Position numbers and translations under genes: made by a program. 64,000 nucleotides of DNA from Streptomyces sp. NBC_01689 (GTDB taxonomy: Bacteria; Actinomycetota; Actinomycetes; Streptomycetales; Streptomycetaceae): the NCBI RefSeq assembly GCF_036250675.1, contig NZ_CP109592.1, positions 7,068,001 through 7,132,000 of the forward strand, written 5' to 3'. Below the pieces are notes generated by a model. The model had not been told where the DNA came from and did no database searches. It was given only the letters and a program-made list of their open reading frames with translations. Each line of letters starts with the position of its first letter. Positions within the stretch are counted from its first letter, which is position 1. This document shows positions 1 through 9,064 of this stretch, in pieces.

Positions 1-1
1 G

Positions 2-334
2 TTCGTGCCGTGGTCCTTCCCCGGCGACCTGCCCACCGACTGCCGGCTGCTCGGGGGCCCGGTCGTGAATCTGAACGTCATGTGGCGCAGGGACGGCGGG
101 GCGAACCCGGTCGTCACGGTCGCGCCGGGGGGTACGGCCGTCACCGTGCCCGCGGGCCCGGAGGTGCTGATCGTCGCGCTCGACGGAGCCGCAGAGGTGG
201 CCGGGCTGACCCTGGCCCGGTACGACGCGGCGCTGCTGAGCGGTGAGGACGCCGTGCTGCGGCCGGCCGGCCGCGCGGCCGTCGTCCGGTTCACCGGAGC
301 ACCGGGCCCGGGCTCGGCACCGACCGGGCGGTGA
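2..334 (+). CDS. HutD/Ves family protein, 3' part only
   Basis: The gene runs in from the left edge, so only about 110 C-terminal residues are present and no start can be assigned. The stretch CRLLGGPVVNLNVMWRR, followed by a small beta-rich domain, is typical of HutD/Ves cupin-like proteins, which often sit near histidine-utilisation genes. The family's biochemical role is poorly defined. It ends in TGA and is followed by 49 bases and then the convergent end of an acyl-CoA dehydrogenase gene. It is probably not part of the steroid cluster. The family call rests on recognising this motif only. Confidence 0.7.
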   Translation, partial: FVPWSFPGDLPTDCRLLGGPVVNLNVMWRRDGGANPVVTVAPGGTAVTVPAGPEVLIVALDGAAEVAGLTLARYDAALLSGEDAVLRPAGRAAVVRFTGAPGPGSAPTGR

Positions 335-383
335 CGTCCCGTCCGCGTCGGCGGGGACGGCGTGCCGACGGGGCCACGGCGCG

Positions 384-1352
384 TCACATGCGGGCGGCGC
401 GGCCCTCGAGGACGGCCGTCCGGCACGCGGCCGGGCCGCCCCAGGCGGTGCGCAGGACGCGGGCCCTGGTCAGCCACAGGGACAGGTCGTACTCCGCCGT
501 GTAGCCGATCGCGCCGTGCAGCTGCAGTGCGGTGCGCGCGGTGGCGTACGCGGCCTCGCAGGCGGTGACCTTGGCCGCGGCGACGTCGGCCGGGGCCATG
601 GTCAGGGCGGCCCCGAAGAGCAGCGGGCGCGCGAAGTCCAGGGCGGTCCTCGCGTCGGCGAGCCGGTGCTTGACGGCCTGGAAGGAACCGACGGGGACCC
701 CGAACTGGGTGCGGCGCCGGACGTGGGCGACCGTCCGGTCGAGGAGCGCGAGACCCACGCCGAGGGCCTGGGCCGCGGTGGCGAGCCGGGCCCAGGTGAC
801 GGCGTGCTCCACGGGAGGCGCGCAGCACAGGAGTTCACCGCCCGCGGTCAGCGGGGTGAGGCGGCGGGCCGGGTCCAGACAGCCGCGGACCGGCCCGTGA
901 CCGGGGGCCAGCCGCAGTTCGCCGGCCGTCAGGGCGAGACGGACGGCCGCCGTGTCGCCGTCCGGCGCGTACGCACCGTCGAGGGCCAGGGTCGCCGACG
1001 CCTCGCCCGCGACCAGTGCCGGAAGCAGCCGTCCGGCGGGGCCGGGGTCCGCCAGCTCCGCCAGCAGCGCCGCCGCCGCGACCGTCTCGGCCAGCGGTCC
1101 CGGAACCGCGTGCCGCCCCAGCTCGACGAAGGCCACGGCCAGTTCCACCGGGAGCGGACCCACCCCCGTGTGGGCGGGCGGTACCGCCAGCGCGAACACG
1201 CCCGCCCCGGCCACCCGGGACCACAGCGCTCGGCCGCGGGCGGGCGCGCCCCGGCTCCACTCGCGTACGGCCGACGGCGTGTCCGCGGCCGTCAGCATCG
1301 CGTCGAGGGAGTCCGCGAACGCGCGCTGTTCGGTGTCGAGGAGGAGGCGCAT
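384..1352 (-). CDS. acyl-CoA dehydrogenase, small subunit type (steroid side)
   Basis: The 322-residue protein is shorter than a standard acyl-CoA dehydrogenase (about 380-400). The N-terminal helical part is recognisable (LLLDTEQRAFADSLDAML), as is the C-terminal helical domain with RTQFGVPVGSFQAVKHRLAD and LQLHGAIGYTAEYDLSLW. Its start overlaps the stop of the upstream dehydrogenase gene by one base (TGATG), so the two are translationally coupled. Actinobacterial steroid degraders use paired FadE subunits forming alpha2beta2 enzymes, in which one subunit carries the catalytic base. That makes a heteromeric partner role likely here, but it is inference. Substrate is probably a CoA thioester from the propionyl side chain or C/D rings. 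Confidence 0.85.
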   Translation of the reverse strand: MRLLLDTEQRAFADSLDAMLTAADTPSAVREWSRGAPARGRALWSRVAGAGVFALAVPPAHTGVGPLPVELAVAFVELGRHAVPGPLAETVAAAALLAELADPGPAGRLLPALVAGEASATLALDGAYAPDGDTAAVRLALTAGELRLAPGHGPVRGCLDPARRLTPLTAGGELLCCAPPVEHAVTWARLATAAQALGVGLALLDRTVAHVRRRTQFGVPVGSFQAVKHRLADARTALDFARPLLFGAALTMAPADVAAAKVTACEAAYATARTALQLHGAIGYTAEYDLSLWLTRARVLRTAWGGPAACRTAVLEGRAARM

Positions 1353-2491
1353 CAGCGGCGGCCCTTCGGCAGGCCGAGCAGACGCTCGGCGACGATGTCG
1401 CGCTGGATCTCGTTGGTACCGGCGTAGATCGGGCCGGCGAGGGAGAACACGTACCCCTCGGACCACTCCGTGTCCGTCGTCTCGCCCTCCTGGCCGAGGA
1501 GATCGAGCGCGGTCTCGTGCAGCGCGATGTCGTACTCGGACCAGAAGACCTTGTTCAGGCTGGCCTCCGGCCCGATGGTCCCGCCGTCCAGGAAGCGGGA
1601 GGCGAGGGTGTGGGCGAAGAGCTGGTAGGCGCGGGCGCCGATCAGCGCGTCCGCCACCCGCTCCGCGGCCCACGCCGGGCTGTCCCGGCTTCGCCACAGG
1701 GCGAACAGCCGGTCCGCGGCGGCCAGGAAGCGCCCCGGGGAGCGGAGCCGCAGCCCCCGCTCGTCGGCGGCCGTCGCCATGGCGATCCGCCAGCCCTGTC
1801 CGGGCTCGCCGATCACGTCCTCGTCGGGGACGAAGACCTCGTCCAGGAAGATCTCGGCGAAGGCCGGCTTCCCGTCGAGACGGCCGACCGGCCGGACCGT
1901 GACACCCGGGTCGCGCAGGCCGAACATCAGATACGTCAGCCCCTGGTGGGGTTTCGGCGCGTCCGGATCGCTGCGGAACAGCCCGAAGGCGCGATCGGCG
2001 AACGCGGCACGCGACGACCAGGCCTTCTGGCCGCTCAGCAGCCAGCCCCCGTCCGTGCGCACCGCGCGGGAGGTGAGGGACGCCAGGTCGGACCCGGCCT
2101 CCGGCTCGGACCAGGCCTGGGCCCAGACGACCTCGCCGGTCGCCATCGAGGGCAGCACCCGGGCGCGCTGCCGGGGGGTGCCGTGGGCGAAGAGGGTCGG
2201 CGCCAGCAGGTTGATCCCGTTCTGGGTGACGCGGCCCGGCGCGCCCGCCGCGTAGTACTCCTCCTCGAACACCAGCCAGCGCACGATGTCCGCGTCCCGG
2301 CCGCCGTAGGCCGCCGGCCAGGACACCACCGACCAGCGGTCCGCGGCCAGTTCGGCCTCCCACGCGCGGTGCGCGGCGAACCCCTCCCCGGTCTCCAGGG
2401 AGGGGAGCGGGACGTCCGGCACATGGGCGGTGAGCCAGGCCCTGGCCTCGGCGCGGAACGCCTCGTCGGCGGGGGAGTGCGTGAGATCCAT
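1352..2491 (-). CDS. acyl-CoA dehydrogenase (FadE30-33-like)
   Basis: A full-length 379-residue FAD-dependent acyl-CoA dehydrogenase. It introduces an alpha,beta double bond in an acyl-CoA. Visible marks are WPAAYGGRDADIV in the N-terminal domain, AQAWSEPEAGSDLASL (flavin and substrate loop), and the C-terminal GPIYAGTNEIQRDIVAER. In the last motif the glutamate used by medium-chain enzymes (Y-E-G-T) is alanine, as is common in mycobacterial steroid FadE proteins. It is the first gene of a leftward two-gene operon. The ATG at 2491 lies 28 bases from the KstR2-like palindrome, which points to repression by the neighbouring TetR protein. Which of FadE30 to FadE33 it matches best cannot be decided by eye. 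Confidence 0.9.
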   Translation of the reverse strand: MDLTHSPADEAFRAEARAWLTAHVPDVPLPSLETGEGFAAHRAWEAELAADRWSVVSWPAAYGGRDADIVRWLVFEEEYYAAGAPGRVTQNGINLLAPTLFAHGTPRQRARVLPSMATGEVVWAQAWSEPEAGSDLASLTSRAVRTDGGWLLSGQKAWSSRAAFADRAFGLFRSDPDAPKPHQGLTYLMFGLRDPGVTVRPVGRLDGKPAFAEIFLDEVFVPDEDVIGEPGQGWRIAMATAADERGLRLRSPGRFLAAADRLFALWRSRDSPAWAAERVADALIGARAYQLFAHTLASRFLDGGTIGPEASLNKVFWSEYDIALHETALDLLGQEGETTDTEWSEGYVFSLAGPIYAGTNEIQRDIVAERLLGLPKGRR

Positions 2492-2518
2492 CGACGGCAC
2501 CTCTCGACGGCGAGCTTC

Positions 2519-2538
2519 CCTAACAAGTGTTTGGTAGG
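2519..2538. promoter_or_regulatory. KstR2-like operator, copy 1
   Basis: The palindrome CCTAACAAGTGTTTGGTAGG lies between the divergent acyl-CoA dehydrogenase and SDR genes. Its core AACAAGTGTTTGGT matches the mycobacterial KstR2 consensus as I recall it (AnCAAGnnCTTGnT) at all but one fixed position. It matches the second copy at 9000-9019 (other strand) at 17 of 20 bases. It ends 13 bases before the SDR start, so binding would block that promoter. Confidence 0.8.
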
Positions 2539-2551
2539 TTAGCTTGGGAGG

Positions 2552-3343
2552 ATGAGCGACGTCGAGACTCCCGTCTACGAACCGGGGCACGGACTGCTGA
2601 GCGGACGCACCGCCGTCGTCACGGCCGCCGCGGGCGCGGGCATCGGCGGGGCCACGGCCCGCAGGTTCCTGGAGGAGGGCGCGCGGGTGGTGATCAGCGA
2701 CGCGCACCCGCGCCGCCTCAAGGAGAGCGAGGAAGCCCTGGCGGCCGAGTTCGGCGCCGGGAACGTCACCGCGCTGCCCTGTGACGTGACGGACGACGGA
2801 CAGGTGGCGGCCCTCTTCGCGCGCACGGACGAGCTCCACGGCGGACTGGACGTCGTCGTCAACAACGCCGGACTCGGCGGCACCTCGGCCCTGGTCGACA
2901 TGACCGACGCACAGTGGTCGAAGGTCCTCGACGTCACCCTCAGTGGCACCTTCCGGTGCACCCGCGCCGCACTGCGCCGCTTCAAGGAGAGCCCCCGCGG
3001 CGGCGTGATCGTGAACAACGCCTCCGTCGTCGGCTGGCGCGCCCAGGCCGGCCAGGCGCACTACGCCGCCGCGAAGGCCGGAGTCATGGCACTCACCCGC
3101 TGCGCGGCGGTCGAGGCCGCCGCCTACGGGGTCCGGGTCAACGCGGTCTCCCCCAGCCTCGCCATGCACCCGCACCTGGCGAAGGTGACCACCCCGGAAC
3201 TGCTGGAGGAACTGACGGGCCGTGAGGCCTTCGGCCGGTACGCGCACCCCTGGGAAGTGGCCAACGTGATCGTGTTCCTCGCCTCCGGCTACTCGTCGTA
3301 CATGACGGGTGAGGTCGTCGCCGTCAGCAGCCAGCAGGCCTAG
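2552..3343 (+). CDS. ipdF: short-chain dehydrogenase, IpdF (Rv3559c)-like
   Basis: A 263-residue NAD(P)-dependent SDR. It has a glycine-rich nucleotide site (TAAAGAGIGGATA, residues 24-36), NNAG at 104-107, catalytic Ser near 158, and Tyr171/Lys175 in HYAAAKAG. The sequence closely resembles M. tuberculosis Rv3559c as I remember it (APHGHGLL-type N-terminus, GWRAQ, YSSYxTGEV). IpdF oxidises the hydroxyl of 5-OH-HIP-CoA-type intermediates in steroid C/D-ring breakdown. The ATG follows GGGAGG with almost no spacer, so the exact start is slightly uncertain. First gene of the rightward operon with kstR2 and fadA6, 13 bases after the operator. Confidence 0.85.
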   Translation: MSDVETPVYEPGHGLLSGRTAVVTAAAGAGIGGATARRFLEEGARVVISDAHPRRLKESEEALAAEFGAGNVTALPCDVTDDGQVAALFARTDELHGGLDVVVNNAGLGGTSALVDMTDAQWSKVLDVTLSGTFRCTRAALRRFKESPRGGVIVNNASVVGWRAQAGQAHYAAAKAGVMALTRCAAVEAAAYGVRVNAVSPSLAMHPHLAKVTTPELLEELTGREAFGRYAHPWEVANVIVFLASGYSSYMTGEVVAVSSQQA

Positions 3344-3358
3344 CACCACAATGGAACC

Positions 3359-3970
3359 GTGCCTACCAAGAAGAAGCCCCAGGTGACCGCCACCCCGCAG
3401 CGGCGCGGTGAACTCCTCGGCCTCGCCGCCGAGGTCTTCGCCGAGCAGGGCTACGACGCCACGACCGTACGGAAGATCGCGGACCAGGCCGGGATGCTCG
3501 CGGGCAGCCTCTACTACCACTTCGACTCCAAGGAATCGATGCTGGAGGAGATCCTGCGGACCTTCCTCGACGAGCTCTGGGACGGCTACGACACCGTCCT
3601 CGCCGCCGGTCTCGGCCCCCGGGAGACCCTGGAGGCCCTCGTCACCGAGTCCTTCCGGGAGATCGACCGGCATCGGGCCGCCGTCGCGATCTACCAGAAG
3701 GAGTCCCGGCAGCTCGCCGCCCAGCAGCGCTTCGCGTTCCTCGCGGAATCACAGCGCAACTTCGAGAAGGCGTGGCTGAACACGCTGGAACGCGGTGTCG
3801 GTGCCGAGGTCTTCCGGTCCGACCTCGACATCCGGCTCACCTACCGGTTCGTGCGCGACACCGTCTGGGTCGCCGCGTCCTGGTACCGGCCCGGCGGACA
3901 GCACAGCCCCGAGGAGATCGCCCGGCAGTACCTGTCGATGGTGCTGGACGGCATCTCCGTACGCGCCTGA
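3359..3970 (+). CDS. kstR2: TetR-family repressor, KstR2-like
   Basis: A 203-residue TetR regulator. The N-terminal HTH is seen around residues 25-65 (TTVRKIADQAGMLAGSLYYHF), followed by an all-helical ligand domain with IYQKESRQL. KstR2 represses the HIP-degradation genes and releases DNA when it binds HIP-CoA. Context supports the call: it sits inside exactly that gene set, 15 bases after the IpdF-like gene. The upstream palindrome would make it autoregulated. The start is GTG at 3359; an ATG at 3351 is in another frame. Confidence 0.88.
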   Translation: MPTKKKPQVTATPQRRGELLGLAAEVFAEQGYDATTVRKIADQAGMLAGSLYYHFDSKESMLEEILRTFLDELWDGYDTVLAAGLGPRETLEALVTESFREIDRHRAAVAIYQKESRQLAAQQRFAFLAESQRNFEKAWLNTLERGVGAEVFRSDLDIRLTYRFVRDTVWVAASWYRPGGQHSPEEIARQYLSMVLDGISVRA

Positions 3971-4009
3971 CCCCACACGCCCCTTACCCCATACGCGCCC
4001 CAGCTCCAT

Positions 4010-4086
4010 CAGTCCGTCAGCACGCCAGTCCGTCAGCCCGTCAGCACGCCAGTCCGTCAGCCCGTCAGTTCGTCGGTCCCGTCAGC
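4010..4086. repeat. short tandem repeat between kstR2 and fadA6
   Basis: Imperfect copies of a CAGTCCGTCAGCCCGTCAGCACGC-like unit (24 bases, itself built from 8-base GTCAGCCC-type steps) fill most of the 128-base gap before fadA6. It is not coding in the reading frame of either neighbour. Confidence 0.8.
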
Positions 4087-4098
4087 GGAGGAGTCGTC

Positions 4099-5256
<1,158 letters not shown>

Positions 5257-5345
5257 CCCGGCGCCCGGAAGGGCCAGGAGAGGAGGGGCGGAGCCGGCGC
5301 TCCGGAGGGGGGAGGGGGAGCGGGGAGCGTTCTTCACGCGGTGCC

Positions 5346-5369
5346 CCGGACCGGCGCGCGCCGGTCCGG
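5346..5369. terminator. bidirectional terminator between fadA6 and ipdC
   Basis: A perfect palindrome with arms CCGGACCGGC and GCCGGTCCGG around a GCGC loop lies between the convergent fadA6 and ipdC genes. There is no T-tract, as is usual in Streptomyces. Confidence 0.7.
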
Positions 5370-5393
5370 AGCGGGGCCGGCCGGGCGCGGGCC

Positions 5394-6497
5394 TCACGCA
5401 TGCTCGGCGTCTCGGTCATGGCCCGTACGCATACCTGTCCGGGTGGATGTGCTGGGTGCCGAAAGACCCCGGAGGACCTCGTCCGCCTGCGCCATCAGCC
5501 CCTCCACCAGCTCCGCGCAGGACGGCAGATCGTCGATCACCCCCGCGACCTGCCCCGACGCCATCACCCCCAGATCCGTCCGTCCGTCCACCATCGCCGC
5601 CTTGAGCAGCATCGGCGTGTTCGCGGCGAGCAGCACCTGGCTCCAGGTCAGATCCCTGCCGTGTCTCATGGCGAGGCCGTCGCGGACCATCCGGGGCCAG
5701 GAGAGGCCGGACACCCGCCGGAAGGCACCGGCCCGGCGTGCGGCCCGCACGAGCGCTCGCGCGCGGCCGGCCCGCTCCAGGGAGGCGACGAAGTCCGTAC
5801 GCAGCATGCGGTGCGGCAGCCCGTCGACGGCCCGGGTCACCGTGACGTCCCCGACCCCGGCCGCCAGATACGCCGCCTTCACCGCGTCCGGGACGGCGGA
5901 GTCGGAGGTCAGCAGGAACCGCGTCCCCATCGCGACGCCCGCCGCCCCGTACGCGAGCGCCGCGACCAGCCCCCGCCCGTCGTGGAATCCGCCCGCGGCC
6001 ACCACCGGGATGTCCACGGCGTCCACCACCTGCGGCAGCAGCACCGTCGTCGCCACCTCGCCGGTGTGTCCGCCGCCTTCGCCGCCCTGCACGATCACCG
6101 CGTCCGCGCCCCACGCGGCCACCTTCTCCGCGTGCCGGCGCGCCCCGACGGAGGGCACGACGACCACACCCGCCTCCTTCAGCTCGGCGATCAGCTCTCG
6201 GGAGGGCGCGAGGGCGAACGACGCGACCCGCACCCCCTCCTCCACGACGATCCGCACCCGCTCGCCGGCGTCCCCCGCGTCGGCCCGCAGGTTCACCCCG
6301 AACGGCGCGTCCGTACGGGACCTGACCTCGCGCACCGCGTCCCGCAGCCGGGCGGGGGTCATCGTCGCGGACGCCAGGATGCCCAGCGCCCCGGCGTTCG
6401 CCGCCGCGGAGACCAGCCGGGGTCCCGCGACCCAGCCCATGCCGGTCTGCACGACCGGGTGACGGACGCCGACGAGCCGGGTGAGCGCGGTCTCCAT
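5394..6497 (-). CDS. ipdC: IpdC-like FMN-dependent enoate reductase / nitronate monooxygenase fold
   Basis: The 367-residue protein belongs to the 2-nitropropane dioxygenase-like TIM-barrel flavoproteins. Marks are PVVQTGMGWVAGPRLVSAAANAG at the N-terminus, VIVQGGEGGGHTG (FMN phosphate site) and VVAAGGFHDGRGL. In M. tuberculosis IpdC handles the hydroxylated HIC-CoA intermediate before EchA20 ring opening. Its ATG overlaps the ipdB stop (TGATG). It is the last gene of the leftward echA20-ipdA-ipdB-ipdC operon. Sequence alone would also fit a generic nitronate monooxygenase; the neighbours decide the assignment. Confidence 0.87.
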   Translation of the reverse strand: METALTRLVGVRHPVVQTGMGWVAGPRLVSAAANAGALGILASATMTPARLRDAVREVRSRTDAPFGVNLRADAGDAGERVRIVVEEGVRVASFALAPSRELIAELKEAGVVVVPSVGARRHAEKVAAWGADAVIVQGGEGGGHTGEVATTVLLPQVVDAVDIPVVAAGGFHDGRGLVAALAYGAAGVAMGTRFLLTSDSAVPDAVKAAYLAAGVGDVTVTRAVDGLPHRMLRTDFVASLERAGRARALVRAARRAGAFRRVSGLSWPRMVRDGLAMRHGRDLTWSQVLLAANTPMLLKAAMVDGRTDLGVMASGQVAGVIDDLPSCAELVEGLMAQADEVLRGLSAPSTSTRTGMRTGHDRDAEHA

Positions 6498-7270
6498 CAG
6501 CGCCCGCCCTCCCCGGCGCGCGGGACCGGCCCCGCGACCTCGCGGTCCCGGGCACCGCCCGGGTCGATCACCGTACGGATCAACTCCAGCTCCAGCGCCG
6601 TCGGTTCGCGGGTGTACGGCACCTCCGCGGGCACGGACAGCCCGAAGCCGGTGGCCTCCCGCACCTCCTCCACCGTGACGCCCGGATGCAGGGAGGCCAG
6701 GCGCATGGAACGGTCGGGCGTGGCGAAGTCGAGGACGGCGAGATCGGTCACCACGCGGGGGATGCGATGGAAGCGGGTCGCGCTCGGACCCGCGGCGGCG
6801 GCCCGGTCGTACCCCACCCCGCACACCATGTCGACCCGCTCGACGAAGACCCGCCGGGAGTGCTTCGGGATCCAGTAACTGGTCGGGTTGTTCAGTGTGT
6901 TGACGGGTGCGCCCCGCACGCCGAGCAGCTGGCGCCGGGGCCGCTCCCAGTCCCCGACGCAGGAGATGTTCTGGTTGCCGAACCGGTCGATCTGGCTCGC
7001 GCCCATCATCACGTGCCGGCGTCCGCCGGTCACCGCGGTGAGGTGCCGGCGGTAGGGCAGCCAGCCCTCGGGTGTGCCGTCGGGACCGACGAGCAGGGCC
7101 TCGCCGTCGGTCATCAGCAGGTCGGGGGAGAAGGTGCGCCGCGCCAGGCGGGCACCGATGGACGGGATCGTGCCCATCGGGCTGGCGAGTACCTCGCCGT
7201 CGTCGCGCCAGGCCTCGGCGCAGGCGATCACGCAGTACTCGGCGCGGGTCACCGCGGGGGCCGGGCTCAT
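6497..7270 (-). CDS. ipdB: IpdB, beta subunit of COCHEA-CoA hydrolase
   Basis: The 257-residue protein has a class I CoA-transferase beta-subunit fold (MGASQIDRFGNQNIS, GAPVNTLNNPTSYW). IpdAB is a CoA-transferase homologue that works as a hydrolase and opens the last steroid ring by a retro-Claisen reaction. Features seen: MGTIPSIGARLARRTFSPDLL near the N-terminus and a C-terminal tail rich in Arg/Gly/Pro. It overlaps ipdA by four bases (ATGA), typical of two subunits made in equal amounts. The subunit order A then B matches mycobacteria. Confidence 0.9.
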   Translation of the reverse strand: MSPAPAVTRAEYCVIACAEAWRDDGEVLASPMGTIPSIGARLARRTFSPDLLMTDGEALLVGPDGTPEGWLPYRRHLTAVTGGRRHVMMGASQIDRFGNQNISCVGDWERPRRQLLGVRGAPVNTLNNPTSYWIPKHSRRVFVERVDMVCGVGYDRAAAAGPSATRFHRIPRVVTDLAVLDFATPDRSMRLASLHPGVTVEEVREATGFGLSVPAEVPYTREPTALELELIRTVIDPGGARDREVAGPVPRAGEGGR

Positions 7271-8124
7271 CCCCGCTCCTCGTGCCAGGTCCGCACGGCG
7301 GACCGGTAGGCCTCTTCGTCGCCGGCGAGGAAGCGCTCGGCGAACTGTTCGTACGGAGTGGCCGCGTACAGCTTCTGGAAGGGTTCGTCGCGTGTGTAGT
7401 CGGGGGCGCACGAGGTGAAGTGCGCGCCGTTCGGCGCCTCCACGACACCCGTCACGGCCGACCGGTCGAGCAGCAGCGTCTGCGGCGCGGTCTCCTTGCC
7501 GAGCGCGGTGGTGCCGAGATGGTCGACGAGCTGCTCGCAGGAGACGTACGCCGTGTCGGCCGCCTCGCAGAACAGGTCGTCGAAGTACGGGTCCGGGCCG
7601 AGGTACTGGCCGTTGCCCGCGCGGTCCGCGCGGTTCATGTGGACCAGGGCCGCGTCCATTCGCAGCGCGGGCATGGCGACCAGGGTCTCCCCGTCCTCGT
7701 ACGGGGAAGTGACCGTCCTCAGACCGGGGTTGACCCGCATCACGTCCGAGCCGATGCCGGCGCGCACCGGCAGGAAGGGCAGCCGGTTGGCGGCGGCGTG
7801 CAGGCCCCACATGAACATCGCCTCGTCGACCTCCGTCAGCGCGAAGGCGCCGCGCTCGCGCGCCGCGCGGTAGTGCGGTTCGAGCGGGATGGAGTCGAGG
7901 GTGGTGAAGGCGGTGACCAGCCTGCGGATCCGGCCCGCCGCGGCGAGCAGACCGACGTCCGGGCCGCCGTACGACACGACGGTGAGGTCGGTGACATCGG
8001 TGCGGAGCAGCGCTCTGACCAGGGTCATCGGCTTGCGGCGCGAGCCCCATCCGCCGATGCCCAGCGTCATCCCGCTCTCCAGCCGGGCGACGGCCTCGTC
8101 CGCCGACATGGTCTTGTCGCTCAC
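7267..8124 (-). CDS. ipdA: IpdA, alpha subunit of COCHEA-CoA hydrolase
   Basis: A 285-residue CoA-transferase alpha-subunit homologue. The N-terminus SGMTLGIGGWGSRRKPM, then VVSYGGPDVGLL, LPFLPVRAGIGSDV and NGAHFTSCAPDY agree with the Rv3551 type. A Asp-Glu pair at residues 100-101 lies where the family's catalytic glutamate is expected. I chose GTG at 8124: it overlaps the echA20 stop (GTGA) and has AGGAGG seven bases upstream. An internal ATG at 8109 is possible. With IpdB it forms the ring-opening hydrolase of the C ring remnant. Confidence 0.9.
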   Translation of the reverse strand: MSDKTMSADEAVARLESGMTLGIGGWGSRRKPMTLVRALLRTDVTDLTVVSYGGPDVGLLAAAGRIRRLVTAFTTLDSIPLEPHYRAARERGAFALTEVDEAMFMWGLHAAANRLPFLPVRAGIGSDVMRVNPGLRTVTSPYEDGETLVAMPALRMDAALVHMNRADRAGNGQYLGPDPYFDDLFCEAADTAYVSCEQLVDHLGTTALGKETAPQTLLLDRSAVTGVVEAPNGAHFTSCAPDYTRDEPFQKLYAATPYEQFAERFLAGDEEAYRSAVRTWHEERG

Positions 8125-8981
8125 CGGCCGGCCTCCTGTTTCCCGTGACCCGCGCCCTTGTGATGCGCGTCCCCGCGATCCGCTTCGCCGTGATGCACGT
8201 CCCCGTGATCCGCGTCCCCGCGAGCCGGGGCTTCCCGGCCGAACGTGTCCCGGACGCGGTCGGCCACCCCGCTGAGGCTCGCCTCGAAGGTGAATCCCTG
8301 TTCGAAGCGGTAGCTGCGGCGCACGTCCACGGGGTCGATGCCGTTGAGGGCGGCCTTGGCGAGTCTGATCAGCTCGCCGTCCTTGGCGGCGATCTCGCGC
8401 GCCAGCTCCAGGGCCGCGGCCCGCAGCCGCGCGCGCGGTACGACCCTCCACACCGAGCCGTGCGCGTGCAGCTCGGCCGCGGTCGCCGTGCGCGCGGTGT
8501 AGTACAGCGCGCGCATCAGGTGCCCCGGGACCAGGCGGGCCAGGTGGGTGGCCGCGCCGAGGGCGCCGCGGTCCAGCTCGGGCAGGCCGAAGGTGGCGTC
8601 CTCGCTCGCCACGATCGCGTCCGCGTTCCCCACCAGTCCTATCCCGCCGCCCAGGCAGAATCCGTGGACCTCCGCGACGACCGGCACCTCGCACTCGTAG
8701 ACCGCCGCGAAGGCCTCGGAACAGCCGCGGTTGGCGCCGACCAGCGCGCGGTGGCCCGCGGTCGCGCGCGTCTCCCGCTGCATCTCCTTGATGTCCACGC
8801 CCGCGTTGAAACCGCGCCCGGCGGCGGTCAGCACGACACAGTGCGTCCCGGGGTCGCGGCCCGCGGCCCGCACGGCGTCGGCCAGGTCGAACCAGCCGCG
8901 CACGGGCAGCGCGTTGACCGGCGGGAAGTCGACCGTGACGACGGAGATCCGGTTTTCCGGCGACGAGGTGGAGACACCCAT
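8121..8981 (-). CDS. echA20: EchA20-like enoyl-CoA hydratase/isomerase family ring-opening hydrolase
   Basis: The 286-residue crotonase-fold protein shows PPVNALPVRGWFDL, the oxyanion-hole segments GRGFNAGVDIKEM and VHGFCLGGGIGLVGNADA, and GLPELDRGALG. EchA20 hydrolyses HIEC-CoA, opening ring D in steroid degradation. It is the first gene of the leftward ipd operon, 19 bases from the second KstR2-like palindrome. Odd feature: the last 35 or so residues are a repeat-like Gly/Asp/His-rich tail (GDADHGDVHHGEADRGDAHH) absent from the core fold. It is encoded by degenerate DNA repeats at about 8150-8230. Confidence 0.88.
   Translation of the reverse strand: MGVSTSSPENRISVVTVDFPPVNALPVRGWFDLADAVRAAGRDPGTHCVVLTAAGRGFNAGVDIKEMQRETRATAGHRALVGANRGCSEAFAAVYECEVPVVAEVHGFCLGGGIGLVGNADAIVASEDATFGLPELDRGALGAATHLARLVPGHLMRALYYTARTATAAELHAHGSVWRVVPRARLRAAALELAREIAAKDGELIRLAKAALNGIDPVDVRRSYRFEQGFTFEASLSGVADRVRDTFGREAPARGDADHGDVHHGEADRGDAHHKGAGHGKQEAGR
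8150..8230. repeat. degenerate repeats coding the EchA20 tail
   Basis: On the + strand a roughly 30-base unit starting GATGCGCGTCCCCGCGATCC recurs, with alternating GATCCGCGTCCCCGCG and GATGCACGTCCCCGTG pieces. It encodes the His/Asp/Gly-rich C-terminal tail of the EchA20-like protein. Confidence 0.7.
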
Positions 8982-8999
8982 GGACGCATCAGCTACCTT

Positions 9000-9019
9000 C
9001 CCACCAAACGTTTGTTAGG
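9000..9019. promoter_or_regulatory. KstR2-like operator, copy 2
   Basis: The + strand reads CCCACCAAACGTTTGTTAGG. Its reverse complement matches copy 1 at 17 of 20 bases and keeps the AACAA...TTTGGT arms. It lies between the divergent echA20 and SDR-SDR operons, 19 bases from the echA20 start and 46 bases from the SDR start. Confidence 0.8.
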
Positions 9020-9064
9020 TGCAGTGTCGAAGCTAGCAGCGAATGCATCCGCGCGGGAGGCCCT

